Assembly: GCF_001005725.1 (NCBI RefSeq)
Contig: NZ_LBIC01000006.1
Span: 248,001 to 312,000 of the forward strand
Source of the DNA: Sphingobium chungbukense
GTDB lineage: Bacteria > Pseudomonadota > Alphaproteobacteria > Sphingomonadales > Sphingomonadaceae
Direction of reading: 5' to 3'
DNA length: 64,000 nt
The position numbers and the translations under genes were made by a program. The notes below the pieces were generated by a model, which searched no databases, was not told the origin of the DNA, and saw nothing but the letters and a program-made list of their open reading frames with translations. Below, one piece after another: positions 9,043 to 16,541 of the stretch (positions are counted from its first letter, which is position 1; the number at the start of each line of letters is the position of its first letter).

Positions 9043-10155
9043 ATGCAGTTTCCCAATTTGGACAAGGATCAGCGGCGCATTGTCCACCGGCTCCGCAAGT
9101 CCGGGCCCCTGTCACGGTCTGCGCTGGCCACCGAACTGGAAATCAGCGGCGCCGCGCTGACCCGCCTGTCGCGCGACCTGCTTGGCCTGGGCCTGATCGA
9201 GGAAGTGCCGGGGGCCGAAGCGCAGGGGCGCGGGCGGCCCGCCATTCCGCTGCGCCTGGCTGCGCATGGCGGCTATGCAGTGGGTGCGACGGCGCATAAG
9301 GGATTTCTAGAAATCTGCCTCGTCGACTTCACCGGCGCCACGATCGCAACCCACCATCAGGCGGTCGAGCCGATCGATCCCCACGCTTTCGCGCAGAAGG
9401 TGCGGCGCATCACCCATGAGCTGGTGGATCGGCACGGCCTGCTCGGTCGGCGGATGCTGGGCCTTGGCGTGGCCGTACCGGGCCCGTCGCTGTCGCCGGC
9501 GGGCGATCGGTGGAGCGTCGTCGATGTCCTGCCCAACTGGCGTGATGCGCCGCTCCGCGACATAATCTTCGCCGAAATGGGATGGCCGCTCTGGATCGAG
9601 AATGACGCCAACGCGGCCGCCATCGCGGAATATTATCTGGGCAATCTGCTCAAGGATTTCACCACCATCGTCGTGCTTCTGCTGGGCTTCGGCATCGGCT
9701 CGGGGGTCATTGTCGACGGCCGGCTGGTGCGCGGACAATATGGCGTCGCCGGGGAAATTGGCTGCCTGTTTCCAGGGCACCTCCCACGCCCCAGCCCGCT
9801 GGACCTGTTGTCGATGCTCCGCAGCGCCGGTTGCGAGCTCCGCTCGGTTGCCGACATCGACTTCGCCGCAGCAAATCAGGCGCCCACGATCGAAGCCTGG
9901 CTCGACCGCGCTGCCGTGCAATTGCAGACGATATGCAATACGGCTTTTGCCTGGCTCGATCCCGGCGCCATCGTGCTGGCTGGCACCTTGCCTCCGGCTA
10001 TCCTCGAACGGCTCGCCGATCGCCTTCATCGCGCCGAGCTGGTGACAACGGTGCATGACCGCCGGCCGCCGGTACAGATTTCCCATCTCCATGGCTCGCC
10101 AATCACCCTGGGCGCGGCCCTTTTGCCCATTCACGCCTTGTCTGCGGATGTATGA
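9043..10155 (+). CDS. ROK-family transcriptional regulator
   Basis: A 370-residue protein with an N-terminal winged helix-turn-helix (residues ~5-60, RRIVHRLRKSGPLSRSALATELEISGAALTRLSRDLL) and a ROK sugar-kinase-like domain (LGLGVAVPGPS, WIENDANAAAIAEYYLG, VVLLLGFGIGSGVIVDGRLVRG, GEIGCL). Such proteins repress sugar genes and release DNA when a sugar or sugar phosphate binds. Two features are unusual: the zinc site normally read as C-x-C-G-x-x-G-C after the GE.GH segment is absent (GEIGCLFPGHLPRPSPLD instead), and the DxGxT nucleotide loop near residue 80 is ATAHKG. It is therefore probably not a kinase. It is divergent from the TBDR operon, its likely target. Confidence 0.85.
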   Translation: MQFPNLDKDQRRIVHRLRKSGPLSRSALATELEISGAALTRLSRDLLGLGLIEEVPGAEAQGRGRPAIPLRLAAHGGYAVGATAHKGFLEICLVDFTGATIATHHQAVEPIDPHAFAQKVRRITHELVDRHGLLGRRMLGLGVAVPGPSLSPAGDRWSVVDVLPNWRDAPLRDIIFAEMGWPLWIENDANAAAIAEYYLGNLLKDFTTIVVLLLGFGIGSGVIVDGRLVRGQYGVAGEIGCLFPGHLPRPSPLDLLSMLRSAGCELRSVADIDFAAANQAPTIEAWLDRAAVQLQTICNTAFAWLDPGAIVLAGTLPPAILERLADRLHRAELVTTVHDRRPPVQISHLHGSPITLGAALLPIHALSADV

Positions 10156-10193
10156 ACAATCTGCGCCTGATATGATCTACAATGGCCCCGGCC

Positions 10194-11324
10194 TTATAGA
10201 CCGTCGAACAGGACAAGATATTTGTCGCCTGTCTTCTTCTGCATCAGGCCTTCCAGCACAACCGGGTCCAGCAGGTCGGTCAGGTGGATTTGCCGAGAGA
10301 AATGCGTGGCAAATGTGGAATCATATTCTCTCGAAATGCGTGACAGCAGGCGTGTCCTGACATCCTCGCCCGCGCGCTTCAGGAAATGGGTGATCAGAAA
10401 TGAGCCAACCGACCAGGCATAGCCATAGTTGCGGTCAAGGCCGGTCTGGGTGAGGTCAAGCGAGCCGTATATGTAAACCTGCTTGGGCACATCACTGCCG
10501 TAAAGGCTGTAGGATGGACTGAAACGAAGTTCGGACGCTTCCATCGCCTGGAGGAGGATGTTCGTCATCCGTCCTCCCCCTATCGCATCGAAAGCGATGG
10601 TGGCTCTGGTCTTGGCGACCGCAGCGCGAAGTTGTGCGTTGAAATCCAGTGCGCTGCTGTCGATGACATAGCGGGCGCCAAGGGCGTTCAGCACGGCAAC
10701 CTGTTGCTCTCCGCGCACGATATTCACAAGGTCGATGTCATCGGACTTGCAGATCTTGATCAGCATTTGCCCCAGACTTGAGGCCGCGGCGGTATGGACA
10801 AGCGCGCCATGGCCCTCCATCCGCATCGTCTCCACCATCGCCAGCGCCGTGAGCGGGTTGACAAACAGGGATGCCCTCATCGGCGCAGGCACGCCCGCTG
10901 GAACGATCAGGCATTCCTTGGCAGCGATGGTCCGGTAGCATGCAAACATTGCTCCGCCGAAAATGGCGACCTGGCGGCCCAGCATATGGGCGGCATCCGG
11001 TGCGGCCTCAACTACCGTACCCGTTCCTTCATTGCCGACGCGCAGCGGAAGGCCGATGCGGCCTTCGAAAGGGCGGGTCTTCCTGTTCAGCAATTCCGCT
11101 GACAGGCGCTTCTGCTTCCCGCCCCCCGTACTGCTTGCGGTGGCAAGATCCGCCGAAGCGAGCAGCAACCCCATGTCGGATGGATTGACCGGAGCGGCCT
11201 CCATGCGCACGCGCACCTCACCCGGCGCGAGGGCTGGCAGCGGCTCCTCTGCCAGCCGCAGTTCCAGTGTGCCGTCGGCGTTGATCGTCGAGCGCAGGGT
11301 CAGATTGGTGTTTTCGGGGCTCAT
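10194..11324 (-). CDS. MDR-type NAD(P)H-dependent alcohol dehydrogenase / quinone reductase
   Basis: A 376-residue protein starting at the ATG at 11324 after a GGGAGG ribosome site. LPALAPGEVRVRMEAAPVNPSDMGLL and LPLRVGNEGTGTVVE identify the medium-chain dehydrogenase/reductase N-domain, and HTAAASSLGQMLIKICKSDDIDLVNIVR the nucleotide-binding domain. The classical zinc-binding cysteine and GHE motif are replaced by VNPSD and GNEG, so it is likely a zinc-independent member (quinone oxidoreductase or enoyl reductase like) rather than a true alcohol dehydrogenase. It is the last gene of a minus-strand operon and lies 29 bp after the thiolase stop, which points to a step in CoA-ester or aldehyde metabolism. 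Confidence 0.8.
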   Translation of the reverse strand: MSPENTNLTLRSTINADGTLELRLAEEPLPALAPGEVRVRMEAAPVNPSDMGLLLASADLATASSTGGGKQKRLSAELLNRKTRPFEGRIGLPLRVGNEGTGTVVEAAPDAAHMLGRQVAIFGGAMFACYRTIAAKECLIVPAGVPAPMRASLFVNPLTALAMVETMRMEGHGALVHTAAASSLGQMLIKICKSDDIDLVNIVRGEQQVAVLNALGARYVIDSSALDFNAQLRAAVAKTRATIAFDAIGGGRMTNILLQAMEASELRFSPSYSLYGSDVPKQVYIYGSLDLTQTGLDRNYGYAWSVGSFLITHFLKRAGEDVRTRLLSRISREYDSTFATHFSRQIHLTDLLDPVVLEGLMQKKTGDKYLVLFDGL

Positions 11325-11353
11325 GCTCCCTCCCTCCCATGATGTGCCAGGTG

Positions 11354-12526
11354 TCAGACGACCTCGAAAAGGCCTGCGGCTCCCATGCCGCCCCCCACGC
11401 ACATGGTGATGACGACATAATGCGCGCCTCGGCGTTTCCCCTCGATCAGCGCGTGGCCAACCATGCGGGCGCCTGACATGCCGTAAGGATGACCGATCGA
11501 AATGGCGCCGCCGTTGACATTGAGACGTTCATCCGGAATGCCAAGCTGGTCGCGGCAGTAGAGAAGCTGGACTGCAAAGGCCTCATTGAGTTCCCACAGT
11601 CCGATATCCTCCATTTTCAGACCGAACCGATCCAGCAATTTGGGGACGGCGAAAACCGGCCCGATGCCCATCTCGTCGGGCTTCGTCCCCGCCACCGCCA
11701 TGCCGACATAGCGCCCCAGCGGTTCGAGACCGCGCCGCTCCGCCAACGTCGCGTCCATGACAACGACCGCCGCCGCTCCATCCGAAAGCTGGCTGGCATT
11801 GCCTGCGGTGATGACGCCCCCGTCGACCACCGGCCGCAGGGAGGACAGCCCCTCTGCCGTCGTTTCGGGACGGTTTCCTTCATCTCGGTCGATTCGCACG
11901 ATTCGGCACGAAGTTTGACCGCTCGCCTTGTCCAGCACCGTCATTTCGGTCTCGACCGCTATGATCTCACGATCGAACCGGCCCTCGCGCTGCGCTTGCG
12001 CTGTTCGTTGCTGAGATTGGAGCGCGTAGGCATCCTGCGCGTCACGGGAAATCTTGTACCGCCGCGCCACGGTCTCGGCGGTGTGGAGCATAGGCATGTA
12101 CATATCCGGCACCATGGCTTCCAGCTCCGGGTCGGCCGTGATCCGCAAGGCGTCGGTCTGCACCAGCGAGATGGATTCGACGCCGCCCGCGACCACTATG
12201 TCCATGCGGTCGACGATGACCTGCTTGGCCGCCGTAGCGATGGCCATCAATCCGGACGCGCATTGCCGGTCGATCGACATGCCCGCAACGCTCGCCGGGA
12301 GCCCGGCGCGCAACGCGGCGGTCCTGCCGATCGTCGCCTGATGCCCTTGCTGAAGCGCGGCTCCCAGGACAAGGTCGTCGACCTCGGCCGGGTCGATCCC
12401 GGCCCGCGCCACGGCCCCGCGGATGGCGTGAGCGGCCAGGGTGGGGGCCGGCGTGGCGTTGAAGCTTCCTTTATAAGCCCGGCCAATGGGGGTCCGGGCC
12501 GCCGATACGATCACGGCGTCACGCAT
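11354..12526 (-). CDS. acetyl-CoA acyltransferase (thiolase)
   Basis: A 390-residue thiolase of normal length with AAGGAA as ribosome site before the ATG at 12526. The nucleophilic cysteine is C89 ([10 protein letters not shown]), and the second half of the site is G345-H346 ([12 protein letters not shown]) and C376 ([10 protein letters not shown]). It should release acetyl-CoA from a beta-ketoacyl-CoA in the last step of beta-oxidation. It follows an SDR with 47 bp between them and precedes the MDR reductase. Together with the aldehyde dehydrogenase upstream and the CoA synthetase and hydroxyacyl-CoA-like SDR at 18.9-21.4 kb, it supplies most of a side-chain-shortening pathway. Confidence 0.93.
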   Translation of the reverse strand: MRDAVIVSAARTPIGRAYKGSFNATPAPTLAAHAIRGAVARAGIDPAEVDDLVLGAALQQGHQATIGRTAALRAGLPASVAGMSIDRQCASGLMAIATAAKQVIVDRMDIVVAGGVESISLVQTDALRITADPELEAMVPDMYMPMLHTAETVARRYKISRDAQDAYALQSQQRTAQAQREGRFDREIIAVETEMTVLDKASGQTSCRIVRIDRDEGNRPETTAEGLSSLRPVVDGGVITAGNASQLSDGAAAVVVMDATLAERRGLEPLGRYVGMAVAGTKPDEMGIGPVFAVPKLLDRFGLKMEDIGLWELNEAFAVQLLYCRDQLGIPDERLNVNGGAISIGHPYGMSGARMVGHALIEGKRRGAHYVVITMCVGGGMGAAGLFEVV

Positions 12527-12573
12527 GATGCATTCCTTGTGAAGTTGGAAATTTCTGCTCGATGGAGGGGGCG

Positions 12574-13350
12574 TCAGCCTGCCGCGCTGGTCACGCCGCC
12601 GTCGACCACCAGGGTGGTCCCCACCAGATAGTCACCCGAGCGCGCCGCCAGATAGAGCGCCGCCGCCTGCATGTCCTCATCGCTGCCGATACGCCCCGCC
12701 GGGATCATGGGCAGGACCGAAGCCAGATCGTCCCGGGCGGCACGGTTCAATTCGGAAGCGAAGGCGCCGGGCGCGATCGCCGTCACGCAGATATTATCGG
12801 CGATCAGACTCGTCGCCATCTTGCGGGTCAGATGAATCAGCCCGGCCTTGCTGGCCTGATAGGAATAGGTTTCGTTGCTGCTGACCCGCAATCCGTCGAC
12901 CGAAGCGATATTGATGACCTTGGCGGGCCGCACGGCCGCCGCCGCGCGCAGCGCCGGCAACAGGGCCTGGGTCAGGAAGAAGGGACTGCGCAGGTTGAGG
13001 TTCATCACCTTGTCCCAGCCATTTTCCGGGAAAATATCGATCGGCGCGCCCCAGGCCGCACCGGCATTGTTGACGAGGATATCGAGCTGCCCTTCCCGCG
13101 CCGAAAAGGCGTGAGCCAAGGCGCGCGCGCCCTCGACACTGGCGACGTCCTGCGGCAAGGCATGGCAGACACCTCCCTCGCTCATGATCTGCTCGGCCGC
13201 CTGGTGACAGGCGTCGGCCTTGCGCGAGGAGATGTAGACGCGGGCGCCATGACGAGCGAAGGCTCTGGCGATCATCAAGCCGATACCGCGCGATCCACCC
13301 GTGACCAGCGCGACCCGCCCCTCGAGGCCGAAAAGATCGGAAAGAGTCAT
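12574..13350 (-). CDS. short-chain dehydrogenase/reductase (SDR)
   Basis: A 258-residue classical [11 protein letters not shown] at residues 17-24, NNAG at 94-97, and the catalytic S150, Y164 and K168 (YSYQASK). Ending [16 protein letters not shown] is typical. It should oxidise a hydroxyl or reduce a ketone with NAD(P). It starts 6 bp after the aldehyde dehydrogenase stop, so the two are translated from one message. The product family cannot be narrowed by reading; a ketoacyl-CoA or alcohol substrate would suit the thiolase downstream. Confidence 0.88.
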   Translation of the reverse strand: MTLSDLFGLEGRVALVTGGSRGIGLMIARAFARHGARVYISSRKADACHQAAEQIMSEGGVCHALPQDVASVEGARALAHAFSAREGQLDILVNNAGAAWGAPIDIFPENGWDKVMNLNLRSPFFLTQALLPALRAAAAVRPAKVINIASVDGLRVSSNETYSYQASKAGLIHLTRKMATSLIADNICVTAIAPGAFASELNRAARDDLASVLPMIPAGRIGSDEDMQAAALYLAARSGDYLVGTTLVVDGGVTSAAG

Positions 13351-13356
13351 GCGCGC

Positions 13357-14811
13357 TCAGCCCAGAACGGGGGCCGACATGGTCTCTTCGACCAGTCGGG
13401 CGGCCTTGTCATAAGGCGACCAGAAGAGGTCGACATTGACATCTCCCTTCTTCACCACGACGCCGCGCGGATTGGAAAACTCGCGGAACCCGTCCTCGCC
13501 ATGATGGCGGCCCATGCCGCTGCTGCCGGTCCCGCCGAAACCCAGGGAGGGAAGGCCGCCCTGGATGGCACAAAGATTGACCGCCGCGCCGCCGGTCGTC
13601 GTTTCGTCCAGCACCTGTGCGATCTGATTCTCATTCTCGCTGAACACATAGACGGCAAGGGGCCGCTCACCCGCATTGATCCGGTCGATCACATCGGCCA
13701 GGCTGTCATAGGGGATGACCGGCATGATCGGGCCGAAAATCTCCTCCGTCATGACGGCGGTATCGGCCGGCGGATCGATCACCAGATGCATCGGCATCCG
13801 GCGGGTTTCGGGATCGGTCGCGGCGTTCTCTTCAAAAGTGACGACCGAGGCGAGGTTGGCGACCTCGTCCAGCATCCCGGACAAGCGGGCGAGATGACGG
13901 TCGGAAATGATGCCGGTGCATTCACTGGTTTTGGCATAATCCGGCACGACTTCGGCCATGAAGGCGCGCGCATGATCGGTGAAGGCCGCGACATCCTCCC
14001 GGGGCACATAGACATGGTCGACCGAGATGCACATCTGGCCGTTCTTGATGATCTTGGTGCCAATGACCGTGTCGACATTCTCCCGCGTGACTGATCCGCT
14101 GGTCATCACCGTCGGGCATTTTCCGCCCAGTTCCAGCGTCACCGGCGTCAGGTTGGACGCCGCGGCGGCCATGATCTCGCGGCCCACATTGGGACTGCCC
14201 GTATAGAGCAGATGATCGAGAGGAAGTTTCGAAAAGGCACGCGCGAGATCCAAACCGCCCACGGCGACATAGGCAAGGTCGGCAGGAAAATATTCGCCGA
14301 TCATGATCTTGAGCAGTTCGGCGCAAGCCGGCGTGTAATCGGACGGCTTGATCATCACGCGGTTGCCCGCCGCGAACATGTCGACCATAGGCCCGAGCGC
14401 GATGTCGAAGGGGAAGTTCCATGGCACGATATTGCCGATCACGCCCTTTGGCTGGGGCTGGATATAGACTTCGGACCGGCCCATCAACGCCGGGTCGGCA
14501 TGACGCGGTTGCGGACGCATCCATTCTTCCAGATGATCGAGCGCATATTGTGCGCGGCCCAATATGCCGAGCATTTCGATCAGATCCGACGCGCCCTTGG
14601 GGTGCGAGCCGAAATCCGCGGCGAGCGCGTCATGAATGGAATGGCGATAGGCGCGGACCATGTCCATCATGGTCTCTATACGGGCTTTCCGAGTGGCGGC
14701 GCTCGGAGCCCGATCAGCGGCAAACGCTGTCTTCTGCGAGGCAAACGCCGCGTTTAGTTCGACGATGGCCAGGTGGTCGGATATATCCGTGTTGTTCTCG
14801 ATGATCGCCAT
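13357..14811 (-). CDS. coniferyl-aldehyde-dehydrogenase-type aldehyde dehydrogenase
   Basis: A 484-residue aldehyde dehydrogenase with a GAGGAAGG ribosome site before the ATG at 14811. The general base is E227 (LELGGKCP) and the nucleophile C261 (NGQMCISVDHVYVP). The combination KGASDLIEMLGILGRAQYALDHLEEWMRP, LYTGSPNVGREIM and the C-terminal NPRGVVVKKGDVNVDLFWSPYDK is characteristic of the coniferyl aldehyde dehydrogenase subgroup, which oxidises aromatic or long-chain aldehydes to acids. First gene of the operon ALDH > SDR > thiolase > MDR reductase. It is divergent from the double TetR gene, the likely regulator. Confidence 0.88.
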   Translation of the reverse strand: MAIIENNTDISDHLAIVELNAAFASQKTAFAADRAPSAATRKARIETMMDMVRAYRHSIHDALAADFGSHPKGASDLIEMLGILGRAQYALDHLEEWMRPQPRHADPALMGRSEVYIQPQPKGVIGNIVPWNFPFDIALGPMVDMFAAGNRVMIKPSDYTPACAELLKIMIGEYFPADLAYVAVGGLDLARAFSKLPLDHLLYTGSPNVGREIMAAAASNLTPVTLELGGKCPTVMTSGSVTRENVDTVIGTKIIKNGQMCISVDHVYVPREDVAAFTDHARAFMAEVVPDYAKTSECTGIISDRHLARLSGMLDEVANLASVVTFEENAATDPETRRMPMHLVIDPPADTAVMTEEIFGPIMPVIPYDSLADVIDRINAGERPLAVYVFSENENQIAQVLDETTTGGAAVNLCAIQGGLPSLGFGGTGSSGMGRHHGEDGFREFSNPRGVVVKKGDVNVDLFWSPYDKAARLVEETMSAPVLG

Positions 14812-14948
14812 GACAAGCCTTCCTCAATCCTGCCGCCCGCCGTGCGGGTCGGTATTCTTCGCCGTGACGCGGCTATCTGGTCCCCTTTTCCGGAACCGAG
14901 ATCGCTATTTGGCTATCACGCCCCTGACGCCCTTCGCTACATAGTCCA

Positions 14949-14957
14949 TTGTTCAGT
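14949..14957 (+). promoter_or_regulatory. candidate TetR half-site TTGTTCAGT
   Basis: TTGTTCAGT in the divergent promoter between the aldehyde dehydrogenase and the double TetR gene. It matches the TTGTNCARt word also found at 15036 and, inverted, at 16379 and 16409. Confidence 0.35.
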
Positions 14958-15030
14958 AAATTTGCTTGCTAGATGGCACGAATAGCGGGACATATGAGGG
15001 ATAAAGCCATTCGCGGTTGAGCATATCATG

Positions 15031-15048
15031 GAAAGTTGTACAATTTTC
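15031..15048. promoter_or_regulatory. 18-bp dyad at the TetR start, candidate autoregulatory operator
   Basis: GAAAGTTGTACAATTTTC has a perfect TTGTACAA core and matching GAAA/TTTC ends, and stops two bases before the ATG at 15051. TetR-family repressors commonly bind such palindromes overlapping their own start. The position would also cover the promoter of the divergent aldehyde dehydrogenase operon. Confidence 0.5.
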
Positions 15049-15050
15049 TC

Positions 15051-16313
15051 ATGGCTGAGGCACGGACAGAGCGGCTCGATAAATCTAAGATGCGGCGTGA
15101 GGAGATACTCGCCGCTGCGACGCGACTCTTCAATCGCAGGAGCTTTGCCGGAGTGACGCTCGACGCGGTCGCGGCCGAAGTCGGCGTGACGAGCGGAGCA
15201 CTTTACCATCACTTCGCCAACAAGGAGTTACTGGTATTCGAATGCCTTTCCCGAGGCATCACGCTATATCGCGAGGAACTTGCCCGCGCGATGGAGCAAG
15301 GGATAGACGGGTTGGAACTGGTCCGCCGCTTCGTCCGGGGCCGGCTGCGGCCCGGCGAACCGCGCATGATCGTCTTTTCCGACCTCAATGCGCTGCCGAA
15401 AATCCATCGCGATGCCGTTCATCGCGGCCGCATGGAGAATGTCGAGCGCCTTGCCCGGCTGATCGCGACCGGCATCGCCGACGGCACGATCGCGCCGCGC
15501 GACCCGCATATGTCGAGCCTTGCGGTCTTCGCGGTGCTGGACTGGATGCCGCACTGGTATTCGGAAAACAGCTATTATACGCGACAGGAGGCCGCCGACG
15601 CCATCGACGACCTGCTGACCCACGGCGTCCTTGCCCGACACATCCCGGAGCCGGAATGGCTATGCGAGCCCTGGGACGTTGAGCAGGCGATCGAAGAACT
15701 GACGCCGCGCGCGCGGCGTGCGCTTCGGCGCGAAAGGATTTTGCGCACCGCGTCGCAAAGCTTCAATCAATATGGCGTGGTCGGTTCCTCCATGGAAGCG
15801 ATCGCCAATGACGCCGGGCTGACCCGTGGCGCGGTCTATCATCATGCGCCCGACAAGATGACGCTGCTGCGCCTGTGTCTGGAACGGGCCTATCGGCGCG
15901 AGGGCGAACTGCTGGACCTGGTCCTGCGCAAGGTCGAGGCGGAAGCCGATCCGGTGCGGCGGATCATCGCCGAGGAAGTCTATATCATGCGCGCCATGGT
16001 CGCCCTGCACGAGAGCAGGATAGGGCCAAAGATCAACTTCCAGAACGTCGCCTTCCTCAGCCCGGACCAGCGCCGCCAGATGTCCGGATTGCATGAGGAG
16101 GTGGTGGGCAAGAACCGTGGCCGTTATGCTCGCGGCATCGATTCCGGCTTATTCCGAAAACTGGACATGGCCTTCATGCAGGAAATCGGCGCTGGCCTGC
16201 GCAACAACTCTCCGACCTTCTTCACCATGTCCCAGGGGCAGCATGGGCTGGACATTGCAGACTTATGCGCACGCCTGTTTTTATTTGGACTGAAGCCCAG
16301 ACTTATGCGCTGA
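15051..16313 (+). CDS. double-headed TetR-family regulator
   Basis: A 420-residue protein, about twice the usual TetR length, with two complete TetR units in tandem. The first DNA-binding domain is near residues 15-65 (EEILAAATRLFNRRSFAG, VAAEVGVTSGALYHHFANKELL), the second near 225-275 (ERILRTASQSFNQYGVVG, IANDAGLTRGAVYHHAPDKMTLL). Each is followed by a helical ligand domain. A single chain can thus act like a TetR dimer or bind two different sites. I chose the ATG at 15051; a TTG at 15036 is in frame and closer to a GGAAAG site. Neighbouring aldehyde dehydrogenase, TBDR and CoA ligase genes are the likely targets. Confidence 0.88.
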   Translation: MAEARTERLDKSKMRREEILAAATRLFNRRSFAGVTLDAVAAEVGVTSGALYHHFANKELLVFECLSRGITLYREELARAMEQGIDGLELVRRFVRGRLRPGEPRMIVFSDLNALPKIHRDAVHRGRMENVERLARLIATGIADGTIAPRDPHMSSLAVFAVLDWMPHWYSENSYYTRQEAADAIDDLLTHGVLARHIPEPEWLCEPWDVEQAIEELTPRARRALRRERILRTASQSFNQYGVVGSSMEAIANDAGLTRGAVYHHAPDKMTLLRLCLERAYRREGELLDLVLRKVEAEADPVRRIIAEEVYIMRAMVALHESRIGPKINFQNVAFLSPDQRRQMSGLHEEVVGKNRGRYARGIDSGLFRKLDMAFMQEIGAGLRNNSPTFFTMSQGQHGLDIADLCARLFLFGLKPRLMR

Positions 16314-16378
16314 AATGGGCTGTTCCGTCGGCCCATCGATGATGTGGACCGGCATCCGCCGCGCGGTTCGCTCCCCAC

Positions 16379-16387
16379 ATTGGACAA
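16379..16387 (-). promoter_or_regulatory. candidate TetR half-site TTGTCCAAT
   Basis: Reads ATTGGACAA on the + strand, upstream of the TBDR at 16542. It repeats with 21 bases between as ACTGGACAA at 16409 and resembles the sites around the TetR start. Confidence 0.3.
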
Positions 16388-16408
16388 GCTCCATATCCTG
16401 ATCTGATA

Positions 16409-16417
16409 ACTGGACAA
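16409..16417 (-). promoter_or_regulatory. candidate TetR half-site TTGTCCAGT
   Basis: Reads ACTGGACAA on the + strand, 30 bp (about three helical turns) from the copy at 16379, so both lie on the same face of the DNA in the TBDR promoter region. Confidence 0.3.
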
Positions 16418-16541
16418 CATACTATGTTTTATGCGCCGAGAGCCGATCCTATGATCTGCTCGACGGTCCGGCGCTTCGATCGAGGCAACGTGACCAGGCG
16501 CATAAGGGCACCAGCGGGGCTGGGCCGGTCGGAGGGGACAG

